Origin: Typhlomys cinereus
Lineage: Eukaryota > Chordata > Mammalia > Rodentia > Platacanthomyidae
DNA: 64,000 nt
Assembly (NCBI GenBank): GCA_023101885.1
Contig: JALPQD010000517.1
Location: forward strand, 818,919-882,918
Direction: 5' to 3'
Below are positions 47,318 to 59,582 of this stretch, piece by piece. The stretch's first letter is position 1. Every line of letters begins with the position of its first letter. The notes below the pieces were generated by a model. The model saw nothing but the letters and a program-made list of their open reading frames with translations. It made no database searches and was not told the origin of the DNA. The translations under genes and the position numbers were made by a program.

Positions 47318-48052
47318 ATGGCTGACAGAAAGAAATTTGGGAGTGTGGTGGCCAAGGTCCTGTGGATGAACAGAAAATCCTCAGATTTCTACACAGGACA
47401 AACAATGTGGGCCATTGTCACTTTCCTTTACGTGTCAGTGGTTTACAGCATGGAAGTCCCCTGGCTTCATAGAAAGAATGACTTTCAGTGCCATGAGAAT
47501 ATTTCCAAAGCCTGTTTAGTAGCTGAGTGCTACCAGGAACATTTCACCATGGCCCTCACAGCAGTTTGGAATAATGTTAGCAGCAGCATCTACTTCATCT
47601 TTTTCTCGATGGAGTTTTTGGTCTTCCAGCGTTTATGTAGAAATGTGAAGATGTTTCCTTTGCAGTCTCTAGTGAAGAATTATCCAGCAACATTGCTAAT
47701 AAAGACAAGGATGGGAAGAGGGACATGATTTTTGACTTGGTCCAAGGGCAAGTTTCTTGTTTACTATCTGATACAGATGCTCACCCAGAGAACCCTCTTG
47801 TTCATCCTTTGGCATTATCAGAGGCCACTGATTACAGAAGACATTTGGTGAAGTATGCGAGTGTGTCAGAGGCCTTACTCTTGGGTGCTGATGGGGACTC
47901 AGGAGAAGATAACGTCCATCATGCTTCTGACTACACTCTCCGAGGTCATCCTGGACTTCTCTGTTCTATTCTTCCTGTACACCATTAGCATATGCCTTCT
48001 GACCAGTGTAGTGCTGAGAAACTCAGAGGCTATAAAATTCACAGCCCAGTGA
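47318..48052 (+). pseudogene. connexin-like gene remnant, single coding exon
   Basis: A splice-acceptor-like TTTTTTCTCCCTAG ends at 47309, nine bases before ATG 47318; connexins typically splice just before their single coding exon. One frame runs to TGA 48050-48052 and gives about 244 residues, broken by in-frame TGA at 47726 and another near 47847. Topology fits a connexin: N-terminal helix with FGSVVAKVL; TM1 around TMWAIVTFLYVSVVYSM; first loop VPWLHRKNDFQC with three Cys; TM2; TM3 around KFLVYYLIQML; second loop ending VCQRPYSW then TQEK; TM4. Cys spacing is not the canonical CX6CX3C. The exact member is not recognised. A different four-pass family is possible. Confidence 0.5.
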
Positions 48053-48204
48053 TGGGATGAAAATACAATCACCATGGATCTTTTTTTTTGCCTAGTCCCT
48101 GATGTTTTTATCTTGGAAAAAATAAGACTAGAGTTCTTACCAGGCATCCTCATTAGAGAGACGTCATCTTTCAACCCTATGTGAGTCTCTGATGTATCAT
48201 CATA

Positions 48205-49118
48205 ATGCCCAATTGGAAGTAGTCCAACTACTTCCTTCAGATCATCCAGCTTTTGGATGAGCATCCAAAATGCTGCATTGTGGGAGCAACAATGTGGGCT
48301 TCAAGCAGATGCAACAGATTTGCCTGCCACTCAAGAACAGACAGACCATGGCACTGATGGGCAAGAATGCCATGATGTACAAGGCCATCCCAGGGCATCT
48401 GGAGAACAACCCGGCTCTGGAGAAACTGTTGCCAAGTATCTGAGGGGAAAGTGCACTTTGTGTTCACCAAGGAATAAAGTTACCAGCTACTGCCCATGCT
48501 GGTGCCAGTGCTCCATATGAAGTCACTGTGCCCACCCAGAACACTGGTGTAGAGCTGAGAAGACCTCCAGCTTCCAGGCATTAAGCATCATCACTCACAT
48601 TACCAGGGGCGCTATGAAAATTCTGAGCGATGTGCAGATGCTAAAAGACTAGAGATGACGTGGGAGCCAGCGAAAAGGCCACACTGCTGAGTAAGCTAAG
48701 CATCTCCCCCTTCTCCTTTCGGCTGCTGGTCCAGCAAACATTGGACCCTGCAGTGCTCGACATCACAGAGGATGCTCTGCTCTCACTTCCTGGAGGCCGG
48801 TTCCAACGCTCCCAGTGTTTGTCTACAGACTGGTTGCCCGGCTGTTGCTGCTGTGCCACATTCACTCATCAGTGGGTATAAGCCGGTTCTAGCTTTGTCG
48901 GTGGAGACTGACAGGCCACACCTTCCCACTTGCAGAAACGGCCCAGGCCACCTTGGCTGACCCATCTATGTTGTGGCTGCTGCTACTCCAACCAAGGTTA
49001 AAACATAGGAAGAATCAATCTAGGATATGGGACTTGGTCTTTTTGACCAATTCCCCCAAGGAAACCAACTCAACCAGTTTTATTTGCAAAACAAAACAAA
49101 ACAAAAAAGGCTTACTTC
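48205..49118 (+). pseudogene. RPLP0: RPLP0 processed pseudogene
   Basis: Intronless copy of the ribosomal P-stalk protein P0 mRNA: the start region (with a small deletion after ATG), [26 protein letters not shown], then [20 protein letters not shown] and VLALSVETD. Its 3' UTR motif 'ccagttttatttgcaaaac' and 'aggcttacttctt' precede an A-run near 49120. Many frameshifts and stops make it dead. RPLP0 is about 317 residues and has pseudogenes in many mammals. Confidence 0.9.
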
Positions 49119-49199
49119 TTAAAAAAAAGAAGACTAGAAATGTGATAAACCTGCTTTATTACTTAAGTATTTCTTTTTTTTTAAAAGAACTTTCATGTC

Positions 49200-49450
49200 C
49201 TCTGATACTTTATTATTTATGAATTTATTTTTGAGTGCATGTGTGTGTGGAGGCCCATGGGTGACTTCCAGAAACATCTTGGATTGCATCTACTTCCTTT
49301 TTGCTTTGATCTGGGATTTCCCTTCTGCCTTCCAGAGCCAGAAGTTCAGGCCACTGTCATTTGTTTGTTTGTTTTTTGTACCTGGATTCCAAACTCAGGT
49401 GCTTCTACTTTTGAGACAGAATCTTAACTCCTGAGACATCTCTCCGGGCC
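49200..49450 (-). repeat. tRNA-headed SINE, antisense
   Basis: 'ggcccatgggtgacttccag', 'ctgggatttcccttctgcc', 'ctgagacatctctccgggcc'. Confidence 0.72.
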
Positions 49451-49763
49451 CCAAGTAATAATTTCTTAAAGGAAAAAAATGGTATTTAGGTTCCAGAGCT
49501 TTTTAAGGTACAGAATCTGACGTTTGCAACCATTACTGGTTCCCCATTATAGTCAACTTCAAGGACCACTCTTCCATGACTGATTAATAATTTAAGAGTA
49601 GCTGAGACTCTGTCTCAAAAAATTTTGTGCAGAAAAAAAATTTTTTTGTGCAGGTATTTTTAGAAAAAGATACAGCTGAAGTAGAAGATTGTGATTAACG
49701 AGACATCATATCTTCTTTGGTACCATCTACTATATATCAGATTCTCAAAATGCTGCTTTTTAT

Positions 49764-49885
49764 AGCTGGAGAGATGGTTCAGTGGATAAGCCTCTGCCTC
49801 ACATGCAGAAGGTCCTGAGTTTGAATCACAGATCTCATAATTAAAAACAAGCAAACAAACAAAAAAGCACCAGGCAGAACACTAC
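49764..49885 (+). repeat. tRNA-headed SINE, truncated
   Basis: Head 'agctggagagatggttcagt' to 'gaatcacagatctcat', then an A-rich spacer and a short piece 'caccaggcagaacactac' of the body. It stops where the L1 begins. Confidence 0.65.
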
Positions 49886-52800
49886 AGATACATGACAAAG
49901 AGTACTGAGAGCTTCAAAAGAGAAAAATAACAGCTAATTTTTCAGTGGAAACAGTAAAAGCCAAAAGAGCTTGGAGAGATGTACTTCAAGGCATGAATGA
50001 ACACAAATGTCAACCCAGGCTGATATAACCATCAAAACTATCAGTCATGATTGAAGGTGAAAGAAAAACTTTCCACCATAAGGACAAGCTGAAGGCCTTT
50101 TTGACTACCAAACCAGAACTACAGAAGATGCTACAAGAAAAAAATTAAAAAAAAAATAAAAAAGAAGATGCTACAAGAAAAGGACAAGCTAAAAGAAAAG
50201 GACAAAAACATCCACGAGAACGAAAGGAAAAAATAATACCAACACAACATATAAGCAAAGAGATACATATATAAAAACCACAAAACACAGAATATGTCGG
50301 GAATCAACAGACATTTCTCACTTATAACCTTAAATGTCAATGGACTTAACTCTCCAATCAAGAGACATAGGCTACGAACATGAATTAAAAACCACAACCC
50401 ATCAATCTGCTGCCTTCTGGAAACACATAATAATACCAAGAAAGACACATTCTTAGAGCAAAAGGCTGGTCAAAGGTACTCCAAGCTAATGGAACAAGGA
50501 AACAAGAAGGAGTAGCAATTCTAGTATCAGACAAAAGAAATCCTAAGAGACACAGAAGGATATTATATATTAGTCAAAGGAACATTTCATCAGGAAGACT
50601 TTACAATACTGAATATATACACACTTAATATAGGCTGATCCACATTCATAAAACAAATGGTACAACATTTAAAACAACAAATCAACCCAAAAACGATAAT
50701 AGTAGGGGATTTCAACACTCCACTCTCACAATTGGATAAGTCAAGAGGCCAAAACTGAACAGAGACAAGACACATTGAAGCTGAATCAAACCATAAACCA
50801 AATGGATCTGACTGATCTCTACCAAACCTTCCATCCATCCTAACATCAAGGGATACACATTATTTTCAACAGCCCATGAAACTTTCTGCAACATAGAACA
50901 AATATAGGTCACAAAGCAAATCTCCACATATACTGGAGTTGAAATTATATGCTGTACTTTATCAGGCTACCATGGAATAAAGCTAGACATCCATAACAAA
51001 GCAAATGATAGAAAATACACAAATTCTTGGAAACTAAACACCATAATACTGAATGAAGAATGGGGTTCAGGTAGAAGTAAAAATGGAAACTCAAAAATTC
51101 CTAGAAATGAATGATAATGAAAACACAACATATCAAAATCTCTGGGACACGATGAAAGCTGTCCTAAGAGGAAAGTTTATAGCATTCAATGCCTATATCA
51201 AAAAAATTGATACATCACAAGTAAATAACTGAACAATGCAACTTAAAGCTTTAGAGAAACAAGAACAATCCAAGCCCAAAAGCAGTAAATGAGCAGAGAT
51301 AAGTAAAATCAGGGGAGAAATATTCAAAATTGAGATAAGGAAAACCATACCAAAAATCATCCAAAAAGCTGGTTCTTTGAAAAAATAAACAAGATTGATG
51401 AACCAAAAGAGTTAAAATCCAAATTAACAAAATTAGAGATGAAAATGGAACTATTACAACAGATATCAAGGAAATTCAGAGAATTATAAAGTCATATTTC
51501 CAAAACTTCTATAAGGTTTGATAATCAGAAAGAAATGGATGAATTCTAAATATATACAATTTACCAAAACTGAATCAGGATGAACTGAATTATCTAAATA
51601 GCCTGTGAAAAAAGTTATAATTACTTCCTACCAAAAAAAACCCAGGACCAGATGGATTAGCACAAAATTCTATCATACATTTAAAGAACAACTAACGCCA
51701 CTACTCCTTAAGCTATTCCATAAAATTGCAAAGGAAGGAATGCTTCTAAATTCTTTCTACAAAGCGAACATTACACTAATCCAAAAACCAAATATAGACA
51801 AAATTAAAAAAGAAAGCTATAGACCAAGCTCATTGATGAACATAAATGCAAAGATCCTTGACAAAATTTTAGCAAACTGGATTCAGAAACATATCAAAAA
51901 GGTCATTCACCATGATCAAGTAGGATTTATTCCAGGCACACAAGGTGGTTCAATATATGCAAATGAAGAAATATGATCTATCATATAAAGAGATCCAAGG
52001 GTCCAAACCACATGATATTCTTAATAGATGTAGAAAAAGCTTTTGATCAAAATCCTGAAGATGAATGAAAGGAACTTATGTCAATATAATAAAGGCCATA
52101 TACAACAAGCCTATAACAATGATCATCCTAAATGGTGAAAAACTTAAAGCACTCCCACTTTGATCAGGAACTAGGCAAGACCGTCCACTCTCACCATTTC
52201 TATTATTGTACTTGAAGTTTTAACTAGAGCTATAAGATAAGAGAGGGAGGTAAAAAGGATACATATAGGAAAAGAAGCCAAGTTATTCCATTTGCAGATG
52301 ACATGATTCTATACCTGAGCGATCCCAAAAACTCTACCAGGAAACTCCTCGAACTAATACATAAGTTCAGCAGAGTGGCAGGTTACAAGATCAGTGTTCA
52401 AAAATCAGTGATTTTCTTATATACCAAAGATGAAAAAAAGAGAGAGAGAGAGAGAATCCTAAGAGAAACAATTCCATTTACCATAGCATCTAAAAAATGA
52501 AATACCTTGGTAAAAATTTAACCAAGAATGTGAGAGACCTGTAAATGAAAATTTTAAAGCCCTAAAGAAAGGAATTTAGAAGACACCAGAAGGTGAAAAG
52601 ACCCCCCCCACACACACTCATGGATCAGTAGAATTAACATCATAAAAATGACCATCCTACCAAAAGCAATATACAGATTCAATGCAATGCCAATTAAAAT
52701 TCCAAGGCAATTCTTTACAGAAATTGACAAAAACAACCTCAGAATTCATATGGAAGCACAAAAGGCCCAGGATAGTAAAACCTATTCTGAATAATAAAAA

Positions 52801-53277
52801 TTGCTGGAGGTATCATCAGACCTTAATCTATACTACAAATCCATAGTAATAAGACAGTATGGTACTGGCTCCAAAATAGACATAGATCAATGAATAAGTA
52901 TTAAAGGCCCAGACATAAGCTCATTCAACTGTAGTCATCTGATTTATTACATAGGTGCTCAGAAAATCCAATGGAAAAAGAACAGCATCTTTCACAAATG
53001 GTGCTGGCAAAACTAGATATCTACATGTAGAAGGTTGAAACTGGACCTGTACTTGTCACCATGTATGAGAATCAACTCCCATGCATGAGAATCAACTCCA
53101 AATGGATCAAGGACCTTAATATTAGACAAGAGACTAAAAACTCCAGAGGAAAGAGTAGGGAACTCCTTTGAAGTGATTGGCCTAGGCCAGCAATTTCTAA
53201 ACAGGACTCTTGAATTGCACAGAAAATAGAACCAACACTCAACAAATGGGATCTCATGAAATTAAGAGCTTCTACCT

Positions 53278-53315
53278 GCCAAAATAGCTCAGTTGGGAGA
53301 GCGTTAGACTGAAGA
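53278..53315 (+). pseudogene. tRNA-Phe 5' half, tailless retropseudogene
   Basis: GCCAAAATAGCTCAGTTGGG followed by the D-stem and anticodon stem matches the first about 38 bases of tRNA-Phe(GAA), with one G-to-A change at position 4. It stops at the anticodon loop. AAGAGCTTCT occurs at 53264-53273 and 53312-53321, so the inserted piece (53274-53311) carries a target duplication but no A-tail. Four extra bases (acct) precede the tRNA start. Confidence 0.85.
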
Positions 53316-54392
53316 GCTTCTGTTCAGCTAAAGATATTGTTAACCAAGGGGAAAAAAAACCCCACAGAATGGGAGAAAATCTTTACTAACCACACAACTG
53401 ACAGAGTGCACAAAGAACTCAAAAAATTAAACACAAGGAGGTAAACAGCCCAATTAGAAAATGGGTTTTGGAACTCAAAATAAACCTTTTTCCAAGATGA
53501 AATGTCCAACAAATACCTTTAAAAATGTTCCACCTCCCTAGCCATTAGGGAAAAGAAAAACAAAACCACCCTGAGATATCATCTCACCCCAGTCAGAATG
53601 TCTAAAATCAAAACCCATGTGACAACAAATTTTGGAGAAGATGCAGGGAGCAAGGAACCCCCATACATTGCTGGAGGAAATGCAGCCTTTACTATCACAG
53701 TATGGAGATCAGTATGGCAGTTTCTAAAAAAGTTAAAAGTTAAAATGATGTATGACCCAGCTATACCACTACTGAGAATATTTCCAAAGAATGCTTCACC
53801 CTACTACAGTGATTCATGTACATCCATGTTGATTACAGCACTATTCACAATAGTTAAATCATGGGATCATCCAAAATGCCCAAAGGAGGACTCATGGTAG
53901 TGAAAACGTGGTACATATACACAATGGAATACTACTCAAAAAATGAATTAATGAAATTTCCTCATAAATAGAATTAGAGAAGTTATCTGAGCAAAGTAGC
54001 CCAGACAACAGAAAGACAGATGTCACACATTCTCCCTTGTATGTAGAACTTAGCATCAAGCCCTTATAATGACATATTCAAGGGGATATCTCTATAATAT
54101 CCATTATAACTGCAAAGGAACATAACTAGAAGGGTATGGAAAAGAAGACCCCAAAAGAGTGAAGACAAAGGAACACAGTTAGATAAATAAGGCCACTGTC
54201 AAGAAAGCCCATAAGTATTAAGATAATCTGATCCTGTCCATGGTCTGTCTCCTTTCTGCTTGCTGGTGATTAAACTAGTTTGCAGCATTGGACAAGTGTT
54301 CACTGTTATGGAGAGGGAGTTAGATGGTGGGAATTGGTTGCCTGGAAGCTGATCTCACTCTCCAAGTCTTTTTGTATATAGAGACCTTTTTT

Positions 54393-56001
54393 TTTTTTTT
54401 TTTCCAATATGAATCAAACTTTATTGACACAAAAACTGCACATTAGCATCAAGCAAAAGCGAGCTTTAAGCTTTGTGCTCCTTCCAAGTGAGGACACTGT
54501 GTGGCCCTTTCATCTGCTCTGGGAAAGTCACACTACTCGTCTATTTCAATGTCTTCCAAAACCTTAAACACATGCACACGAGGAGGCTCAAATGTGGGGA
54601 TTTCATAAATGAGCCTTCACAAATCACACAAAATACCCATTTTAATAAAATAAGTTTTTCAGCAACGTAGCTATTTAATTATTCCCACCCCACAAGACTC
54701 TCATGAAAGCAAAATAGAAGGGGTAGGGGGAGATCAAACAAACAGAAAGAAAAGTTGTTTTCCGGCATGTGGTTTACTTCTGGACTTTCCTTCTGGTTCT
54801 TGAACGGGTCCTGACGGGCTCCTCTACCTGTGCACTGGAGTATTCCATATCTTCAACCCCAGATGCTGTGCTTTCTTTTACTTCCTTCTTTCGCTTCTTC
54901 AACATTGGTTTAGTCTTTAAGCCTCCATTCTCCACAGCACTGAAGTCCAGCTTTCCGTCGTCCTTATTTCCTATAGCTTTTAGTCCTTGTGAAAGAATAT
55001 CACGTAAATTTTGATAAAGAGGTTTTTCAGTGTAGCCCAGCAATTTCACCATCTCCATGTACTTAGCGATTTCACCTGGCTTGTTTTTCTCAGGAAAACA
55101 TTTGTCCATCAAGCTTGAAATATTTTCTCTGTATCTAATTTTGGAATCTCTGACGTAGTTGGGATCTTTCAAGTTATCCTCCCAAGGAAGGTAGCCACTC
55201 AGCCACTGGATCATACAATAACCAAGTATCTCCAAGTCGCCTCGTCTTGATGGGGCCATGCCATTGATGCTGGCAAATTCAAGGGTGCTATCATGACATC
55301 TTTTGGGATCTTCTTTGTATTCTTTATGAACTCCGTCTGGGTAGTATTGATAGGCAAGGCCATAGTCTACCAAATACACCTGGTCAGGGTTCTTGTGACT
55401 CAGAAGGAGGTTTGAGGCCTTTGATGTCGCCATGCACATACTCCTGCTCGTGGATGTACTCCAGGATTTCCAGGATTCTTAAGCTAAGCAGCAAAACGGT
55501 TTTCCGAGAAAATCTTTTGGCATTTGCTTCATATATTTTCTGAAGGTCACTCCCAAAGCGATCCATTATCATAAACCTGTAACTTTTTCTATTTTTATCA
55601 TGTAGGCCAGTTCCAAGATACTTCAATTTATGGGTACGGATCCACTTCTGAATTTGCTCCAGTTTGGCTGCTCGCTGGTAGAACTTCAGCTCAGTGAAAA
55701 GAGGTCCACTGTCACTGCGCTCCACTTTTACAACACAGGGAGCATCACTGTCAAGTGATCTGGAAGAATTTGTATCGGCAAGATATATACAGCCAAAGCC
55801 ATCTTGACCAATGGGCAAACCTATTTTCCATTCCTTTTTCGTCATGTCAGTTATTATCTCTCCAGCTGCAAACTGCTCTGCGAGGCGTCTCTTTGCCTGA
55901 GCTGATTTCACACGTGGCATTCTCACCCGCACAGCGGACCCGCTGTCTTCCTCCCAGTACGAACTTCCTGCCGCTTTCGCCGACTCGCAACTCTGCCGCC
56001 C
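54393..56001 (-). pseudogene. VRK1: VRK1 retrocopy, nearly full length
   Basis: Intronless copy of vaccinia-related kinase 1, a nuclear Ser/Thr kinase. It has about 80 bp of 5' UTR, ATG at 55918-55920, stop near 54774, a 3' UTR and an A-tail (T-run 54386-54403). The frame is open except for one insertion near 55420, just after the catalytic HGDIK, which shifts the rest. After it, VDYGLAY (the DFG equivalent) and SRTRRKVQK are intact. The P-loop reads GQDGFG instead of GQGGFG, and two in-frame deletions (6 and 3 residues) occur. TATAGAGACCTTTTTT flanks it (54377-54392, 56002-56017). Only one frameshift suggests moderate age. Confidence 0.95.
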
Positions 56002-56215
56002 TATAGAGACCTTTTTTAATCTTTGGATAGGAGAGGATATCAACACTGAGACAGGACACAGCTAGTGCAGTGGAATAGACAACTGTCAACCAGAATGTAG
56101 AGTACTGAGGACCCTACAGTATTCACCCAGAATCAGGCCAGCCAAATCTCTCCCCTATCCTAAGGCTCAGGGAACATTAGCCGAAGAGGGGGCGGTAAGA
56201 ATGTAAGGGCCTACA

Positions 56216-56844
56216 GGGGGTGACATCCAATACTCATCAGGATGGAGCCAAGGGCAGTGCAGGAGCAGCAAAAGTGAAAAAAAAATCAACAAACCATAAT
56301 TCAGAAAATCAGAGACTCTACATCAACCACCTGGAACCAAGCCAGCCTAATCTCTCCCCATCCAAAGTTTAGGGAAATTTGTGGAAGAGGGGGCGGTAAG
56401 ATTGTAACAGCCTAAAGATGGGGAGGAGCAACAATATGCAGGATACTCCATACAATTTAGAGGCAAAGTAATCATAATAGGACTTCGCATGACCTACACA
56501 ATGACCCTCAAAGTCTAACATGGATCGCAGGCACTACAATTCTTAGAGGCAAGGGATTAAGAGCCACAATAGTGTTCCTATTCTAAAGGGGAACACAAAA
56601 AAGAGCTCTAGGCAATGCCACTGAGTCCTTACACCTCATCAGAGAAGAGGACCCAGAGGGAAGTTTGACATGCACACTAAAGGATGCTCCAGGAATGGGG
56701 GGGGGGCACTGGGAGAAAGGGAAGAAGGGGGAAAAGGAAAGGGAAAAGGGGGGAGGGAGCAAAGGGATCCAGGGAGAAGTGGAGGGAGAGAGGGGAATGG
56801 GGTACTTATCAACTTTGTATGGGTGGAAGAAATAAAAAAAAAAA
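56216..56844 (+). mobile_element. 5'-truncated L1 3' UTR nested in older L1
   Basis: It starts 'gggggtgacatccaatac', has a G-rich stretch at 56695-56760 and an A-tail near 56835. The imperfect 19-20 bp repeat AAGAATGTAAG(G/A)GCCTA flanks it (56197 and 56845). It is the same L1 type as the elements at 10846 and 34141. Confidence 0.8.
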
Positions 56845-57352
56845 AAGAATGTAAGAGCCTAAAGATGGCGAGATTCACCACGGGATAAGACACTTCACTC
56901 AAGACAGGGCTGCTACAGCTAGGAACTTACTACATTGAGACTTGACCTTACCAGGCCCATACAATGGCTGACATATCAACATGCTCCCTTAGACTATGGA
57001 GGATTTCAGGAGAAATAATTTCAAGCAGTAGGATCCTTAGGGGATGGGGTTAGACTGGTGAAGGGGAGTGCCCATATCAGTGATCCGCCCAAGAAAGGAC
57101 CACTTGGCCTGTCACAGATGCCCTGAACCCTGACTAGAGCAGATGATCCGGAGTGAAACCCAGGACCCACAGAACCCGATGGTCAAGAGGGTGGGAGGGA
57201 ACAGGTTGGATCCATGAAAGAAGGCAAAGGAGGGAGACAAGGAAGAGGAAGAGAAAAGGGGAAGATAGGGAGAGCAAAGGAAGGGAGGTAGGGATATCTA
57301 CTCATTGTGCTTGCTAATTTTCTTAAATAATAAAATGAAATAAAAAAAGAAA

Positions 57353-58084
57353 TCCTTTCATACTACCTTGTGTTGAACTATGTTCAGGGTCAACAAGGCA
57401 AATCAATGAGACTTACCTCTGGGCAATTGGCACATGCTGTACCCTTAACTCTTGTCACACTAGCTATGGATATGCTGTCGATGGTCCCAGATGTATCTAA
57501 CCTGTGACGTGACATTAGAAGACAAAGCAAAGTTTTCTCCATGGTCCCTATAGTAGATCATGTCTCCTCTATAGAAATTAAACATTTGCCATTTATAGGT
57601 AAATTCTTCTGTGGCCTAATATATGCTCACCTGTGTCCATCATTGTCAATGTTAAGCAAGGTGACATCACAACTGAATGTAGTAGCTGCCTAATGTCCCT
57701 CTTACTCTCCACATGCTCACCATTTCTTTTTTTGTAATTTGTTTTCTTTTGTATTAGCACGAATTTATGTGTTTTCACCTCTTCCCTTGCCCACCCTTAC
57801 CCCCTTCTCACCACACACATACTCCCCTCCAGTCAGCCTCCCTCTATCCCCCCACGGCCTCTATCCCCTGTGTGATCCACTGGGCCACATCAGGACACTT
57901 GCATTGATACTTACCCGGGGAACCTGCTAGTCATGACTGGCTCACCCATGAGCATCCTATCCAGTAAAAAAATTTCCTCTCTCTTGTCTGGCAACGGCCC
58001 CAAACAGTCTCTCAAGGTGGCATTGTATCTCCTGGAACCCTCCCTCCCCATGGGGCAATGTTGGTAGGTCAGCCATTTTCTTCT
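57353..58084. other. unassigned sequence
   Basis: No supported gene. A pyrimidine-rich stretch near 57770-57860 resembles a degraded L1 3' UTR. Confidence 0.35.
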
Positions 58085-58250
58085 CTTTAAAAACATGAGG
58101 AGAGAGAACATGCTTGCCATGGGTGGAGGTCAGAGGACAACTTTCTGAGGTCAATTTTATCCTTCTACCATGTGGGCTTCTGGGAAATTGAACTCATGTT
58201 GCTAGGTTTGCAAGCAGGCACCTTCTCCAGGGAGCTCTCTCACTAGAGAT
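58085..58250 (-). repeat. B2-like older SINE
   Basis: Antisense: 'ggaggtcagaggacaacttt', 'tctaccatgtgggcttctgg', 'ttgaactcatgttgctaggt'. Confidence 0.62.
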
Positions 58251-58384
58251 CGCTCGCCATCTTCTGAACTGAAACTAACTTTGCTACTTATGTACTAAGA
58301 AGTTGTTTAAACTCTGTTAGCAAAATGTAAAACTTCTACTGTGTTAAGTCTAAGCTCTCATTTAACAATGCAGTCTTTGTGTTG

Positions 58385-58530
58385 TTGTGATTGGATTTGT
58401 TTGCTTGTTTTGCTCACTTGGGTAAAGTCTTATGGAGCCCAGGCTGGCTTCAAACTTACTACAACTTAAGAAACCCCATCTATTCTTTCTACCTCCCCTG
58501 CAGGTTCTGATGTGACAGGCATGTGGCATC
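58385..58530 (-). repeat. B1-like SINE
   Basis: Antisense: 'ttatggagcccaggctggct', 'tcaaacttactacaact', 'ggttctgatgtgacaggc'. Confidence 0.5.
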
Positions 58531-59394
58531 CTTGCCCAGTTCTCAGTCTCATTTTTTGACCCTAATCTCCCAACCCATCCACACTTCATGCTTCAGGTGG
58601 GTCTTAGCATTACACATGCCTTGTTTTCTTTCTCTTCTGGATCTTCACTTGGATCTCACTTTCTGATTGTGGTTGTTTTCCCAGAAGCTTTCACACCAGC
58701 TCTGTTTTCCTGCATCATTTCCCCCTGCTGCCTATTTCTCAACTTGAATGCCATTCTCTGCAAAGGACTACCTTTGTCTTCCTAAGCTGAGTTGAGAGGG
58801 TGAATTCTGTGGTCTTACCTCTTGATAAGATTGACATCCATTGTCCATTTGCTTTCTCCATCCACTAAAGTGTAACTTCTTCATTATATGATAAGTACGC
58901 CTAATCTGAACTACAGGAGACACTGCAAATGTTGAAGTATTAGATAGTTTTTGTGTTCCCCTCTCCCCCCATGGAGTTTGAAACCCAGAATCCTATGCCT
59001 GCTTGCACAAGCACTCTGCCACTGAACTGTCCCCAACCCGTTTCCAGATTCTTTTAGAAACTTTGTTAGGTAGGAAGAGAGAAGCCTGAATTCTAGAACA
59101 ATTTTGTCCCAATGGTAAGGCATTCTCATCTGAGTCTTGTATCCTATGCCCTGTCAACCATTCTTGTCCTATATGATGTCTGAGAATTGAAGTTTTGCAT
59201 GATGCATAATGGGTGAAACATATTAAAAATTCTGCTTCCACGGCATACTAGATGGGTGGCCTACAGAAGGTCTCTTATCTTCTCTAGTTCAAACCTTGAT
59301 TATATTAAATGCTGAGCTACCTTTTCAATATTGGTTTTTGTCTTTTATGTGTGTGTGTATAGGGTGCGTGCACATCTGTATGTGTTTTCATTGG

Positions 59395-59531
59395 GTGAGA
59401 ACATGTAGGGGGGATGTATGTAATGAGTAGATTTGTATATGTATGCCTATGGAGGGCCAGGGGTGATATTAAGAATCATCCTCCAGGGGCTGGAGAGGTG
59501 GCTCAGGGGTTAAGCCTCTGCCTTGCAGGCA

Positions 59532-59582
<51 letters not shown>

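Larger units (their letters stand above)
49886..57352 (+). mobile_element. long degenerate sense L1 with nested insertions
   Basis: ORF1-terminal-like sequence (49900-50180) is followed by ORF2: endonuclease start near 50326 (LNVNGLNSPIKRHR), a reverse transcriptase piece at 51605-51976 ([21 protein letters not shown]), the catalytic FADD at 52291-52302, and a C-terminal piece at 53598-53900. The 3' UTR runs to 57352. Frameshifts throughout make it inactive. It is interrupted by a tRNA-Phe half (53274), a VRK1 retrocopy (54393-56001) and a younger L1 3' end (56216-56844). Confidence 0.85.

Noticed and set aside
59530..59578. possible CRISPR-like or other regular array in CA/TG repeats
   Set aside because: Plain dinucleotide microsatellites with no spacers; the organism is a mammal.
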